Shown one piece after another: positions 8,372-16,791 of a stretch of DNA of 64,000 nt; position 1 is the stretch's first letter; every line of letters starts with the position of its first letter. The DNA comes from Pantoea coffeiphila (GTDB lineage: Bacteria; Pseudomonadota; Gammaproteobacteria; Enterobacterales; Enterobacteriaceae): assembly GCF_016909495.1 (NCBI RefSeq), contig NZ_JAFBFW010000007.1, forward strand, positions 1-64,000, in the 5' to 3' direction. The notes below the pieces were generated by a model. The model searched no databases. It saw only the letters and a program-made list of their open reading frames with translations, and was not told where the DNA came from. Position numbers and translations under genes: made by a program.

Positions 8372-9268
8372 ATGTCTGAACGCCCACTCTCACACGATAT
8401 GGTGATTCGCTCGCTGGCGATGCGCCACTGGAACGAAACCGTCGATGATGCTCGCGCCGTTGATGCGCTGGAACAGGGGAAAGTGTTATTTCTCCCCTCG
8501 CTGGCTTTCCCGCTCAGCACGGAAGAACTGGCGCTGTTAACCCCGGATCTGGTCGATCCTAAACGCAAAAATATCAGTTTTAATGCGCAAAACGGCAAGC
8601 TGAACGGCGTTGCTCAGGCGGAGAAAAAACCGCAGGTGCAGGCACTGCTGCAGCGTCATCATGATTATGCCTGCCAGCTGGTCAGCAGCCTGCTGCCGGA
8701 ATACAAATCAGCGCTGCATTCGCCGGTTAACTCGCTGCGCCTGCATCCGATCGCCGTCTGGCGCGACGCCACATCATGGCGAAAGGATGATACCCGCCTG
8801 CATGTCGATGCGTTCCCATCACGTCCCAATCACGGCGAGCGTATTCTGCGTATCTTCACCAATATTAATCCACACGGTGAAAGCCGCTGCTGGCGCGTAG
8901 GGGAACCTTTCCCCGTGCTGGCCAAACGCTTTATGCCACGCCTGAAGCGTTTTTCACCGTTCAGCAGCTGGTTGCAGAATCGCCTTGGTATCACCAAAAG
9001 TTATCGCAGCCATTATGATCATCTGATGCTGCAACTGCACGACACCATGAAAGGTGACGAGAACTACCAGCAGCAGGGGCCGCAGGTCACGCTGGAACTG
9101 CCCGCGGGCAGCAGCTGGATTTGTTTTGCCGATCAAACGCCCCATGCGGCGATGAGCGGGCAGTTCATGCTGGAGCAAACCTTCCTGCTGCCGGTGGCGG
9201 CGATGAAAAACCCCGATAATGCGCCGCTTAAAATTTTGCAGAAACTCACTCAGCGAACCCTGGTCTAA
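8372..9268 (+). CDS. kdoO: Kdo 3-hydroxylase (KdoO-type Fe(II)/2-oxoglutarate dioxygenase)
   Basis: A 298-residue cytoplasmic/peripheral enzyme expected to hydroxylate Kdo of the LPS inner core to Ko, as shown for KdoO of Burkholderia and Yersinia. A putative iron-binding facial triad is visible as HVDAFPSRP (His/Asp) in the middle and DQTPHAAMSGQ (His) near the C-terminus, with basic 2-oxoglutarate-binding candidates nearby. No signal peptide is present. The ATG follows aaggaaataaggat. It is monocistronic, divergent from the LacI-type gene and upstream of the MATE gene. Assignment rests on recognisable family segments; the reaction is inferred. Confidence 0.83.
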   Translation: MSERPLSHDMVIRSLAMRHWNETVDDARAVDALEQGKVLFLPSLAFPLSTEELALLTPDLVDPKRKNISFNAQNGKLNGVAQAEKKPQVQALLQRHHDYACQLVSSLLPEYKSALHSPVNSLRLHPIAVWRDATSWRKDDTRLHVDAFPSRPNHGERILRIFTNINPHGESRCWRVGEPFPVLAKRFMPRLKRFSPFSSWLQNRLGITKSYRSHYDHLMLQLHDTMKGDENYQQQGPQVTLELPAGSSWICFADQTPHAAMSGQFMLEQTFLLPVAAMKNPDNAPLKILQKLTQRTLV

Positions 9269-9397
9269 CCCTTAATGGTGCAGGCGCAGGTCTGCACCCC
9301 CCCTGTAAAGTACTTTGAAACATAAAAAGACTTTGCATAACTCGCCTGCTTTAACCATCATAAATAAGTCCTCTCTCTCCCTGATAAAAAAGCTGGA

Positions 9398-10828
9398 ATG
9401 ACCTTGCAAAACCTCAGAGTTTCTCTGCAGCAGGCTATTCAACGTACCGCGTGGTATCCCAAAAGACGCTCCTGGCGAGTGTTGTTCTGGCGTGAAGTCA
9501 CACCGCTGGCCGTCCCGATTTTTTTTGAGAACCTTTGCGTTCTGCTGATGGGGGTGCTCAGCACCTTCCTGGTGAGCTGGCTGGGTAGTGAAGCGATGGC
9601 CGGTGTTGGCCTTGCGGACAGCTTTAATATCGTGATTATCTCCTTTTTTGCCGCCATCGATCTCGGCACCACGGTGGTGGTAGCTTTCAGTCTCGGCAAG
9701 CTGAATCGGGAAAGAGCGGTAGCGGCCGCCCGCCAGTCGCTGGTTATCATGACAATTTTTGCGGTACTGCTGGCGATTGCCATCGAGTTTATCGGGCCGC
9801 AGATTATCGACCTCATTGCCGGTAAAGCGGAGCCGGAAGTTAAAGCGCTGGCGCTCTCCTATCTGCAAACCACAGCGTGGAGCTATCCGGCGGCGGCCAT
9901 TGCGCTGATCGGCTGCGGCGCACTGCGCGGAGCGGGTAATACCAAAATTCCGATGCTGATTAACGGCGGGATGAATATCCTTAATATTGCCATCAGCAGC
10001 GTGCTGATTTACGGCTGCTTCTCATGGCACGGGCTGGGGTTTATCGGTGCCGGGCTGGGGCTGACCATTTCCCGCTACATCGGCGCGGCGGCGGTGATTT
10101 ATGTGTTGGTGATTGGCTTTGTCCCGGCGCTGAAAATATCACTTAAAAGCTATTTTACCCGGTTGAACCTCGGCATCGTGCGTGAGGTGTTGGGTATCGG
10201 CGTTCCCGCCAGCATTGAGTCTGTGTTATTCAACGGCGGCAAGCTGCTCACTCAGATTTTTGTTGCTGGCATGGGGACAGACGTGATTGCCGGCAACTTT
10301 ATCGCCTTCTCAATCGTGTCGCTGATTAACCTGCCGGGTAACGCACTGGGTTCCGCCTCGACGATTATTGTCGGTACCCGGCTTGGGCGCGGTCAGCTGG
10401 GCCAGCCGGAGCGGCTGCTGCGTTACATCTTCTGGCTGTCGAATATTGGCCTTTGTACGTTGGCTCTGCTGACGGTGCCGTTTGCCGGTGTGCTGGCGGC
10501 GTTTTACACCCAGGACCCGCAGGTGATCCACGTGGTGAAAATGCTGGTATGGCTGAATGCCGCCTTTATGCCGTTCTGGGCTGCATCGTGGGTGCTGCCG
10601 GCCGGGCTGAAAGGCGCGCGCGATGCGCGTTACACTATGTGGGTGTCGCTACTCAGCATGTGGGGTGGGCGCATCGTTGCCGGGTATTTGCTCGGGATTG
10701 TACTCGGCATGGGTGTGGCCGGGATCTGGCTGGGCATGGCGCTGGACTGGATCATTCGCGGGGTCTGCTTCCGCCGCCGCTTTAACAGCGGTCGCTGGCT
10801 GTGGAAGTATCGCCCGGTCGCGAAGTAA
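9398..10828 (+). CDS. MATE-family multidrug/toxin exporter (EmmdR/YeeO-like)
   Basis: A 476-residue inner-membrane protein with about 12 transmembrane helices in two pseudo-symmetric halves, typical of Na+/H+-coupled MATE exporters. The N-terminal helix carries VPIFFENLCVLLMGVLST and the second half starts near GIGVPASIESVLFNGG. The extended cytoplasmic N-terminus (about 35 residues) and overall sequence resemble the EmmdR/YeeO branch, which in E. coli exports flavins and dipeptides among other compounds. A weak GC hairpin follows the gene. Substrate unknown. Confidence 0.88.
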   Translation: MTLQNLRVSLQQAIQRTAWYPKRRSWRVLFWREVTPLAVPIFFENLCVLLMGVLSTFLVSWLGSEAMAGVGLADSFNIVIISFFAAIDLGTTVVVAFSLGKLNRERAVAAARQSLVIMTIFAVLLAIAIEFIGPQIIDLIAGKAEPEVKALALSYLQTTAWSYPAAAIALIGCGALRGAGNTKIPMLINGGMNILNIAISSVLIYGCFSWHGLGFIGAGLGLTISRYIGAAAVIYVLVIGFVPALKISLKSYFTRLNLGIVREVLGIGVPASIESVLFNGGKLLTQIFVAGMGTDVIAGNFIAFSIVSLINLPGNALGSASTIIVGTRLGRGQLGQPERLLRYIFWLSNIGLCTLALLTVPFAGVLAAFYTQDPQVIHVVKMLVWLNAAFMPFWAASWVLPAGLKGARDARYTMWVSLLSMWGGRIVAGYLLGIVLGMGVAGIWLGMALDWIIRGVCFRRRFNSGRWLWKYRPVAK

Positions 10829-10949
10829 CGTTCCGACCCGGGTAAACCCGGCAGTTTTCGACCCAAAACGCACAGATTGTTACTTTTTACCGCTCGTCTT
10901 AGCAGATTGCTGCTTGCGATGAAGATATATCATAGATATATTTTTATGC

Positions 10950-10968
10950 GTTAATACGAATCATTACC
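10950..10968. promoter_or_regulatory. Putative Fur box upstream of the glcG-like gene
   Basis: GTTAATACGAATCATTACC matches 14 of 19 positions of the Fur consensus, including the AATCATTA core. It precedes the GlcG-like/siderophore-interacting-protein genes by about 35 bp, which fits iron regulation. The match is imperfect. Confidence 0.45.
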
Positions 10969-11001
10969 AGTTCAGCCATTGCCAAAAATGTGGAGAACGT
11001 T

Positions 11002-11445
11002 ATGACAGTCACATCGGTAACAGAAACAGCACAGGCAGCATCACGAACTCAGCTGACCATCACCCTTACGGGCGCGCGCAATGCTATCGCTGCCGCACAG
11101 CAGAAAGCGCTGGAAAACGGCTGGCATATCAGTGTGGCGGTGGTTGACCATGCCGGTCAGCTGGTGGCACTGGAACGCAGCGACAGCGCGATAGGCATCA
11201 GCCCGGATGTGGCGATCGGCAAGGCGCGGACGGCTGCGCTGCTGCAGGCTCCTTCACAGGAATTTGAGCAGTTTATCAACAGCGGTCGGCCAAGTTTTCT
11301 GGCCACGCCCGGCGTCACGCCGCTGGAGGGCGGGGTACCCGTCTGGCTGAACGGAATGGTGATTGGTGCCGTTGGCGTTAGCGGGGCGCACGGTGCCAAT
11401 GATTCGCTGGTGGCGGAAACCGCCGTGCTGGCAGTTAGCGTCTGA
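11002..11445 (+). CDS. GlcG/HbpS-family (heme-degrading domain) protein
   Basis: A 147-residue protein of the GlcG/HbpS (DUF336) fold, with family segments ALENGWHISVAVVDHAGQLV, the IGISPDVAIGKARTAA block and a Gly-rich C-terminal GAVGVSGAHGANDSLV. Relatives bind heme or cobalamin-like ligands or assist propanediol and glycolate enzymes; the exact role is usually unknown. No signal peptide is seen from the ATG chosen (ribosome binding site ggagaa). Its neighbours are a siderophore-interacting reductase, a PadR regulator and a TonB-dependent receptor, which suggests iron or heme use. Confidence 0.8.
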   Translation: MTVTSVTETAQAASRTQLTITLTGARNAIAAAQQKALENGWHISVAVVDHAGQLVALERSDSAIGISPDVAIGKARTAALLQAPSQEFEQFINSGRPSFLATPGVTPLEGGVPVWLNGMVIGAVGVSGAHGANDSLVAETAVLAVSV

Positions 11446-11542
11446 CGCATACCCCGATTACACATCATCTATTGCTCCCGGCGGGCGTTGCCTGCCGGTG
11501 TTACGTTGCCGGATCTCAACCGGTAGCCCAAGGAGAATAATC

Positions 11543-12325
11543 TTGTCCGAGAATAAAAGCCGCGCGCCGAAGCGCGTACGTAATGAACTGCGCTTCCGTC
11601 AGATTACGGTGGCAGCAAAAACGCTTGTTGCTGAAAATTTCTGGCGTATTGATTTTATCGGTGACGACCTGGCCGGGTTCGTTTCGCCGGGTTTCGACGA
11701 CCATATCAAAGTGTTCTTCCCGGATGCCGCCACCGGCGAACTGCATCTGCCGGAAGTGACATCCGACGGCGTGGTGTGGAAAGAGGGCATCCGCCCGGTT
11801 TCCCGCGACTATACGCCGCTGTGGTTTGACGGCGTGGAAAAAACGCTCACTCTGGACTTCTATATCCACGACGGCGGCGTCGCCAGCAGTTGGGCGGCAC
11901 AGGCACAGGTCGGCGACCCGCTGGCAATTGGCGGCCCGCGCGGCTCGATGATCGTGCCGGAAGATTATGCCTTCCAGCTTTACGTCTGTGACGAAAGCGG
12001 CCTGCCAGCGTTCAAGCGCCGTAAAGAAACCGTGCAGGGCGGGGTGCGTAAACTGTTTGCCTTTGCTGATGAAGCCAGCGGTAGTCTCTATCTGGACGGA
12101 CTGAACGGCATCGATGTCAGCTGGCTGGGCAGCGGCAATATGCACGGCGATCGTCTGCTGGCGCTGATTAGCGAACTCGACAGCATGCAGCTACCGCACG
12201 ATGATTACTTTATCTGGCTGACCGGTGAAGGCGAAGCGGTAAAACAGCTTAATGACTACTTTGTCCTCCAGCGCGGCTGCGACGACAACTTTGTGCGTGC
12301 CGTAGCCTACTGGCACCAGAAGTAA
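11543..12325 (+). CDS. Siderophore-interacting protein / ferric-chelate reductase (ViuB/YqjH-like)
   Basis: A 260-residue FAD-dependent NAD(P)H:ferric-siderophore reductase that would release iron in the cytoplasm. The N-terminal FAD-binding beta-barrel contains RDYTPLWFD (RxYS/T-type FAD motif), and IGGPRGS precedes the C-terminal SIP domain, which ends with a Trp-rich YFIWLTGEGEAVK block. The start is TTG: aaggagaat precedes it at good spacing, and the protein then begins SENKSRAPKRVRNELRF like relatives. An upstream in-frame start would overlap the previous gene and adds an implausible leader. It is followed directly by a PadR gene, recalling E. coli yqjH-yqjI. Confidence 0.87.
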   Translation: MSENKSRAPKRVRNELRFRQITVAAKTLVAENFWRIDFIGDDLAGFVSPGFDDHIKVFFPDAATGELHLPEVTSDGVVWKEGIRPVSRDYTPLWFDGVEKTLTLDFYIHDGGVASSWAAQAQVGDPLAIGGPRGSMIVPEDYAFQLYVCDESGLPAFKRRKETVQGGVRKLFAFADEASGSLYLDGLNGIDVSWLGSGNMHGDRLLALISELDSMQLPHDDYFIWLTGEGEAVKQLNDYFVLQRGCDDNFVRAVAYWHQK

Positions 12326-12406
12326 CCCTGTGGGCCGCCGCGCCGGTTGTGTTTCGCCGGGTGGCGGTCTACTATCATCCCCCTTATTTTTCCGCACGGG
12401 CAGGCG

Positions 12407-12946
12407 ATGAAACGACCGCAATTTCCCTTTACTTCCTCAGACAGCGAACCTCGTACCGCCTGCGTCAGCCAGCGCAAAAAGCGCCGGGAAAAAATGCTCG
12501 ACGGCAGCGATATTCGCCTGCTGGTACTGCATTTTCTCAGCCAGGGTGATGCCCATGGCTACGAGCTGATTAAAGCTATTGAGGATTTGTCGAAAGGGGA
12601 ATACACGCCCAGCCCGGGAATAATCTATCCCAGCCTGACGCTGCTGGAAGAAACGGCGATGATTGCCGCCATCGATCCGCAGGCGGCGCGTAAAGCCTAT
12701 CGACTGGAGCCGCAGGGCCGCGACTGGCTACAGCAAAATCAGTCCGACTTGGTTACCATCGTGCAGCGGCTTTCCTCACTGGCGGTGCTGGTGCATAACC
12801 GCAGCGTGCCGGAAGTCGAACGGGCGATCCACAATATGAAAACCGCGCTCAACTCTCGGCTGTCACAGCAGGATATCTCGCAGGAAACCCTCTACGCGAT
12901 CGTTGATGCGCTGGACGAGGCGGCGAAAAAGATCGAACGCAGCTAG
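12407..12946 (+). CDS. PadR-family transcriptional regulator (YqjI-like)
   Basis: A 179-residue regulator with the PadR winged-helix domain at about residues 36-110 (IRLLVLHFLSQGDAHGYELI, YTPSPGIIYPSLTLLE) and a helical C-terminal dimerisation tail. In E. coli the PadR protein YqjI is a nickel-responsive repressor of the ferric reductase gene yqjH. Here the PadR gene lies directly downstream of a ferric-siderophore reductase gene on the same strand rather than divergent, so autoregulation of a shared operon is plausible. The N-terminus lacks an obvious His-rich metal region, which weakens a direct YqjI equivalence. Confidence 0.82.
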   Translation: MKRPQFPFTSSDSEPRTACVSQRKKRREKMLDGSDIRLLVLHFLSQGDAHGYELIKAIEDLSKGEYTPSPGIIYPSLTLLEETAMIAAIDPQAARKAYRLEPQGRDWLQQNQSDLVTIVQRLSSLAVLVHNRSVPEVERAIHNMKTALNSRLSQQDISQETLYAIVDALDEAAKKIERS

Positions 12947-12953
12947 TTTAGTT

Positions 12954-12992
12954 GCCAGAGCCAAAGCCAGAGCCAGAGCCACAGTCAGAGCC
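12954..12992. repeat. Hexanucleotide tandem repeat (GCCAGA)n, degenerate
   Basis: Six consecutive 6-bp units (GCCAGA, GCCAAA, GCCAGA, GCCAGA, GCCACA, GTCAGA) plus GCC start eight bases after the PadR stop codon. It is outside coding sequence. Such arrays can vary in copy number by slippage. Confidence 0.8.
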
Positions 12993-13120
12993 TGCATGTC
13001 AGGCATCGCTGGCTTTGCAGGTAAATGCATGCCACATCCCCCATCGGCAGTTCCGCCCAGCTATCTACCCGGTGTATGCAGATTGCCGTTGCCGCCGGTG
13101 GCCCCCTGTTGATGATGTCT

Positions 13121-13176
13121 GCCTGTTGCCTGTTGCCTGTTGCCTGTTGCCTGTTGCCTGTTACCTGTTACCTGTT
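13121..13176. repeat. Heptanucleotide tandem repeat, 8 copies
   Basis: Six exact copies of GCCTGTT followed by two copies of ACCTGTT, head to tail. It lies about 450 bp upstream of the TonB-dependent receptor start and in no convincing gene. It is a simple-sequence array likely to be length-variable between strains. Confidence 0.93.
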
Positions 13177-13497
13177 AGTCGGAGTGCGGATTCCGAGCGA
13201 TCATCGTTGCCCGTATCCGTGCGCATATGCATGCGAAACACGGCCCTTGCGCGTAGGAGAGAGAGCGCTCGCCACCGATCCTTCACCGCGTTGTCTATTC
13301 GCGATCCATTATTTAAATCCGTTTCCTAATCTATTTTTACCCACACTGAGTTTTGTATTGAAATAATTGTGAGGAAATTGTGTAGAGAGTGAAAGTTTTT
13401 CGAAAGCAGGTATCTGGTTTATTTAACGGTCTTAACGCTATTCTGCGAAATTAATTATTCTTAATAATAAAGTGAACTTTCTGCTCGGTGCTCTATT

Positions 13498-13516
13498 GAT
13501 AAAGATAATCATTCCT
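13498..13516. promoter_or_regulatory. Fur box upstream of the TonB-dependent receptor
   Basis: GATAAAGATAATCATTCCT matches 15 of 19 positions of the Fur consensus, with an intact GATAATCATT core. It lies about 115 bp before the receptor ATG in AT-rich promoter DNA. Iron repression through Fur is inferred. Confidence 0.75.
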
Positions 13517-13632
13517 ATTAATATCCCGCCGCCTTAAAAATATAATAATATTAGTGAAACTTAACTAAGTTCGTATTCTTTTTATCGAAGCAATTCGTGA
13601 GCCAATACTAATAACAAGCTAAGGGTAATTAA

Positions 13633-16005
13633 ATGCTCACCACGTCAAAATTACAGGGAATCAGTGCGCCGGTAATGAAATGGGCGGTGCTGGCCGCAGC
13701 GATTCACTGTGCCTGCGGCTATGCGCAGGCTGAAACTTCTGCTACAGCGAATACCGCAGCAGAAATCAGCAATGAACAGGGCACCATGACCGTTACCGCC
13801 CAGGCTCCGCTTCAGGGTGGCAGCAAAACCACCATTACCGCCGAGCAGATGCAGAAGAACGGCACTACCGATTTCGGTTCGGTAATGCGTTATCAGCCGC
13901 TGATTAGCGCAACGGGCGTGAGCGGCGGTTCCACCGCAGGGAAAAGCGGCTTCGACCGCAGCGGCTACACCGGATTTAATATTCGAGGACTGGAAAGCAA
14001 CCGCGTTGGTTTAGACGTGGATGGTATTCCGTTGCCGGATGCGACCGGGCGCAGCTACGTCAGCCGCGCGGGATTAAATACCTTTGGTATTGGCCGGGAT
14101 TATATCGATCCTTATATGTACGGCAGCGTGGATATTGATGCTGGTGCCACTTCCGTCGATCAGCCAAATACCTCTATTGGTGGTAACGTCTCGTTCCGCA
14201 GTAAATCAGCGGATGATTATCTTTCCCCGGAACGCTCCACCTGGTTTGGCTACCAGAGTGATTACGACTCTGCCACTCGCGGCTGGCATAACGGTATTAC
14301 CGCCGCAGCTGGCGACAGTACTCTGCGTGGCGTTTTCGTGCTTAGCCGCCGCGACGGTCAGCAGACCAGCAACAACAGCGATGAAGTTAGCGCTTATCCG
14401 GCTAACTGGCACTCGACTGCGCTGATGACCTCCGGGATCTGGCAGCCGAACGACGAACACAAATTCAGCGCCACGCTGGACTACTATCACAAGGTTAACC
14501 ACACCCATTACGATACCTGGAACACCGCAGGGACCAGCACCATCGGCGACAGCCAGCAGCAGAGCGATACCCGTCGCTGGGGCGTGAGCCTGGCGGATGA
14601 GTACACCCCGGACAACGGTTTTGTTGACAGCCTGTCGAGCCGCGTTTACTACCAGCACACCGAGGCGCATGACAATACCTACATGCCAACCGACAGCAGC
14701 GGCACCATGCAGCATGTCTACTCGGACTACAACGTTGATACCTGGGGCTTTGACACCCACGGCAATAAAACGCTTGGCCGTCACGATCTGAGCGCCGGAA
14801 TCAACGGCCGCATCACCGACACCGAGCGTCCATTCCGGCAGGACCCGGCACCAAGCGTCTACAGCGTGATCATGCAGCCGCAGGCCGACAGCCGCAGCTA
14901 CACCGCCGGTGGATTCGTACAGGATAAGATCAACTTCGATCTGAACGGCAGCCGTTTCGCGGTGATCCCGGGCGTGCGTGCGGTATATCAAAATACCAAG
15001 CCGCAGAACCTGTCCAGCCTGACCACCGGCAGCACCGTACTGACCGCATCTGAGCTGGAAACTCTGTATGGCTCGGCGAACAGCGACAGCCAGATCCTGC
15101 CGTCGCTGATGCTGCAATACGATCTGACCCCGCAGATGATCACTTATCTGCAGTACAAGCGCGGCGCGCAGTTTGCTAACGCCAGCCAGCTTTACGGTTC
15201 ATGGAACCTGGGTTCATCCTATGCCGGTACCGCGCAGTACGCGCTGATTGGTAATCCGGATCTGGAAACCGAAACCAGTAATAACCTGGAGTGGGGCGTG
15301 AAGGGCAACGTAACCGACGGCGTAATGCTGAACGGTTCCCTGTTCTACAACACCTACAAGAACTTTATCGCCTACAGCCGTTACACGCGTTCCGGCAGCC
15401 CGGATAAGTTCACCAACGTACCGTCGAACATTTACACCATTTATCAGGCTGAAAACCGCGATAAGGCCTACATCTGGGGCGGAGAGCTGAGCAGCAAGGT
15501 GAACTTCGGTACCTGGTTCGAAGAGGTTAACGGCCTGAGTGCCACCTTTGCTCTGGGCTACAGTGAAGGTAAATCCAAGTCCAGCTACGACGGCGACAAA
15601 TATGTTGATATCGACAGCGTAGCACCGATGAAAGCGGTGGTCGGCATGGCGTGGGACGATCCGGCTAAGCGCTACGGTGCGGCGGTGGTGGCGACCTTCG
15701 TGAAGGGCAAGCAGGCCAGCGCAACCAACCGCGAAAGCTACACCAACAGCGGTACGGCGTTGACCGATTCCAGCACTGAGTACAATCGTATCCCTGGCTA
15801 CGGCATGGTGGATATGACCGCGTACTGGCAGGTGGCGAAGAACGTGAAGCTGAGCGGGGGTATTTATAACCTGACCGATCGTAAATATTGGGATTATCTC
15901 AGCAGCCGCGATCTGACCGGCAGCACGGCTCAGGATGCCTACGAGAAGGCATTGGCAGTGATGCCTGGCCGTACGTTCCAGGCGGGGATTAACGTCGATT
16001 TCTGA
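13633..16005 (+). CDS. TonB-dependent outer-membrane receptor, probable heme/hemoglobin or siderophore uptake
   Basis: A 790-residue receptor with a signal peptide (about 1-33, ending AQA), a plug domain (TMTVTAQAP, then GTTDFGSVMRYQPLI, FNIRGLESNRVGLDVDGIPL) and a 22-stranded barrel ending in the terminal aromatic FQAGINVDF. The plug and the NPDLETETSNNLEWG block in the barrel resemble the hemoglobin/transferrin/lactoferrin receptor class (HasR/HmuR side), although the FRAP motif of classic heme receptors is not clear. A Fur box lies upstream and a cytoplasmic ferric reductase gene nearby. Substrate undetermined; iron related with good confidence. Confidence 0.87.
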   Translation: MLTTSKLQGISAPVMKWAVLAAAIHCACGYAQAETSATANTAAEISNEQGTMTVTAQAPLQGGSKTTITAEQMQKNGTTDFGSVMRYQPLISATGVSGGSTAGKSGFDRSGYTGFNIRGLESNRVGLDVDGIPLPDATGRSYVSRAGLNTFGIGRDYIDPYMYGSVDIDAGATSVDQPNTSIGGNVSFRSKSADDYLSPERSTWFGYQSDYDSATRGWHNGITAAAGDSTLRGVFVLSRRDGQQTSNNSDEVSAYPANWHSTALMTSGIWQPNDEHKFSATLDYYHKVNHTHYDTWNTAGTSTIGDSQQQSDTRRWGVSLADEYTPDNGFVDSLSSRVYYQHTEAHDNTYMPTDSSGTMQHVYSDYNVDTWGFDTHGNKTLGRHDLSAGINGRITDTERPFRQDPAPSVYSVIMQPQADSRSYTAGGFVQDKINFDLNGSRFAVIPGVRAVYQNTKPQNLSSLTTGSTVLTASELETLYGSANSDSQILPSLMLQYDLTPQMITYLQYKRGAQFANASQLYGSWNLGSSYAGTAQYALIGNPDLETETSNNLEWGVKGNVTDGVMLNGSLFYNTYKNFIAYSRYTRSGSPDKFTNVPSNIYTIYQAENRDKAYIWGGELSSKVNFGTWFEEVNGLSATFALGYSEGKSKSSYDGDKYVDIDSVAPMKAVVGMAWDDPAKRYGAAVVATFVKGKQASATNRESYTNSGTALTDSSTEYNRIPGYGMVDMTAYWQVAKNVKLSGGIYNLTDRKYWDYLSSRDLTGSTAQDAYEKALAVMPGRTFQAGINVDF

Positions 16006-16055
16006 TGATGTCGGTCAGTTATCGGGTTAGGTCTTTGCTCGTTTAGTGAAGTTTG

Positions 16056-16090
16056 AAGCCGCTATCTCTTTTGGGATGGCGGTTTTTTTG
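16056..16090 (+). terminator. Intrinsic terminator after the TonB receptor
   Basis: Stem GCCGCTATC / GATGGCGGT (with G-U pairs) followed by a T-run, about 50 bp after the receptor stop codon. Confidence 0.8.
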
Positions 16091-16130
16091 TGTGCGATAA
16101 CGAGGATGTCGGTATCGGTGCCGGTGCTTC

Positions 16131-16336
16131 GTTGCTTCGTGCCCGGGTGATTTCGGCCCGGCCTCTGCGGTTACCGGGCGGTCCTCGCGTCGCGCCGTGC
16201 GCGATGCCTTCGGTTGCGGCTCTGTGCCGTCATGGCTTGTTGCTTCGTGCCCGGGTGATTTCGGCCCGGCCTCTGCGGTTACCGGGTGGTCCTCGCGTCG
16301 CGCTGTGCGCGATGCCTTCGGTTGCGGCTCCGTGCC
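16131..16336. repeat. Tandem duplication, about 98-bp unit at 108-bp period
   Basis: Two copies (16131-16228 and 16239-16336) differ at only about three positions. Each contains GCCCGGCCTCTGCGGTTACC. A 23-bp segment of the unit recurs once more in perfect inverted orientation at 16440-16462. The DNA is very GC-rich and non-coding as far as I can see; open frames across it on both strands are repeat artefacts. Confidence 0.9.
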
Positions 16337-16353
16337 TCCCGGACCGGCCTGGA

Positions 16354-16402
16354 GCGGGCGTCCTGCCCGCGCCACGCCTGACGCCAACGTCCTGTTGGCG
16401 TC
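16354..16402. repeat. Two adjacent hairpins with identical GTCCT loops
   Basis: GCGGGC-gtcct-GCCCGC at 16354-16370 and GACGCCAAC-gtcct-GTTGGCGTC at 16380-16402 are both perfect stems around the same five-base loop. Neither is followed by a T-run. The stems are unrelated in sequence, so the shared loop suggests a repeat family or a recognised structure rather than simple duplication. Confidence 0.85.
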
Positions 16403-16439
16403 TCCTGGCACGTAGCCTCCACCTCAGCTCTGTGGATTA

Positions 16440-16462
16440 CCCGGTAACCGCAGAGGCCGGGC
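16440..16462. repeat. Inverted third copy of the core of the 108-bp repeat
   Basis: A 23-bp exact reverse complement of positions 16156-16178 and 16264-16286. Together with those copies it could form alternative long-range stems in RNA or DNA. Confidence 0.85.
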
Positions 16463-16791
16463 CTTTAATACATTGTGCTGGCTGCTTAATTCCCGATTCT
16501 CCTCTTGAAGTGACAGGCTTCTAATCCTGAAAGCGATTGGATAAGCGGACGCTTTTTAAATAACTGTGGAGATAAACCCTGGATCTACTTTGCTGGATCT
16601 CGAAAATCGAAGTTGTGAGTTCTGAGTTCTGATTCCGGAATTGATCGCTGCAATCGTCGTTCGCCTTTTTCTACCAGACAACACTAAAGCAAAAAGCTGA
16701 CGGGGTGTTCCCCAGAACGGGCAACCCCCAACGCTGAACGGAGAGAAGAGGACTGGATTCACTTTTCAGGCAACGCGGAAGTCAGAAAGCA

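Larger units (their letters stand above)
12947..13632. other. Repeat-bearing intergenic region before the TonB receptor
   Basis: The 0.7-kb region has no supportable gene. Its first part carries two short tandem arrays (listed separately); several overlapping open frames run through them but look like repeat artefacts. The last 250 bp are strongly AT-rich and hold the Fur box and promoter region of the TonB-dependent receptor. Confidence 0.6.

Noticed and set aside
12952-13366. Overlapping open frames of about 70-125 codons downstream of padR
   Set aside because: They translate the hexamer and heptamer repeats into low-complexity peptides; no start signals or conservation clues.
16043-16524. 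Open frames of 122 and 144 codons on both strands
   Set aside because: They run through the GC-rich 108-bp duplication and repeat themselves; typical artefacts of repeat DNA lacking stops.
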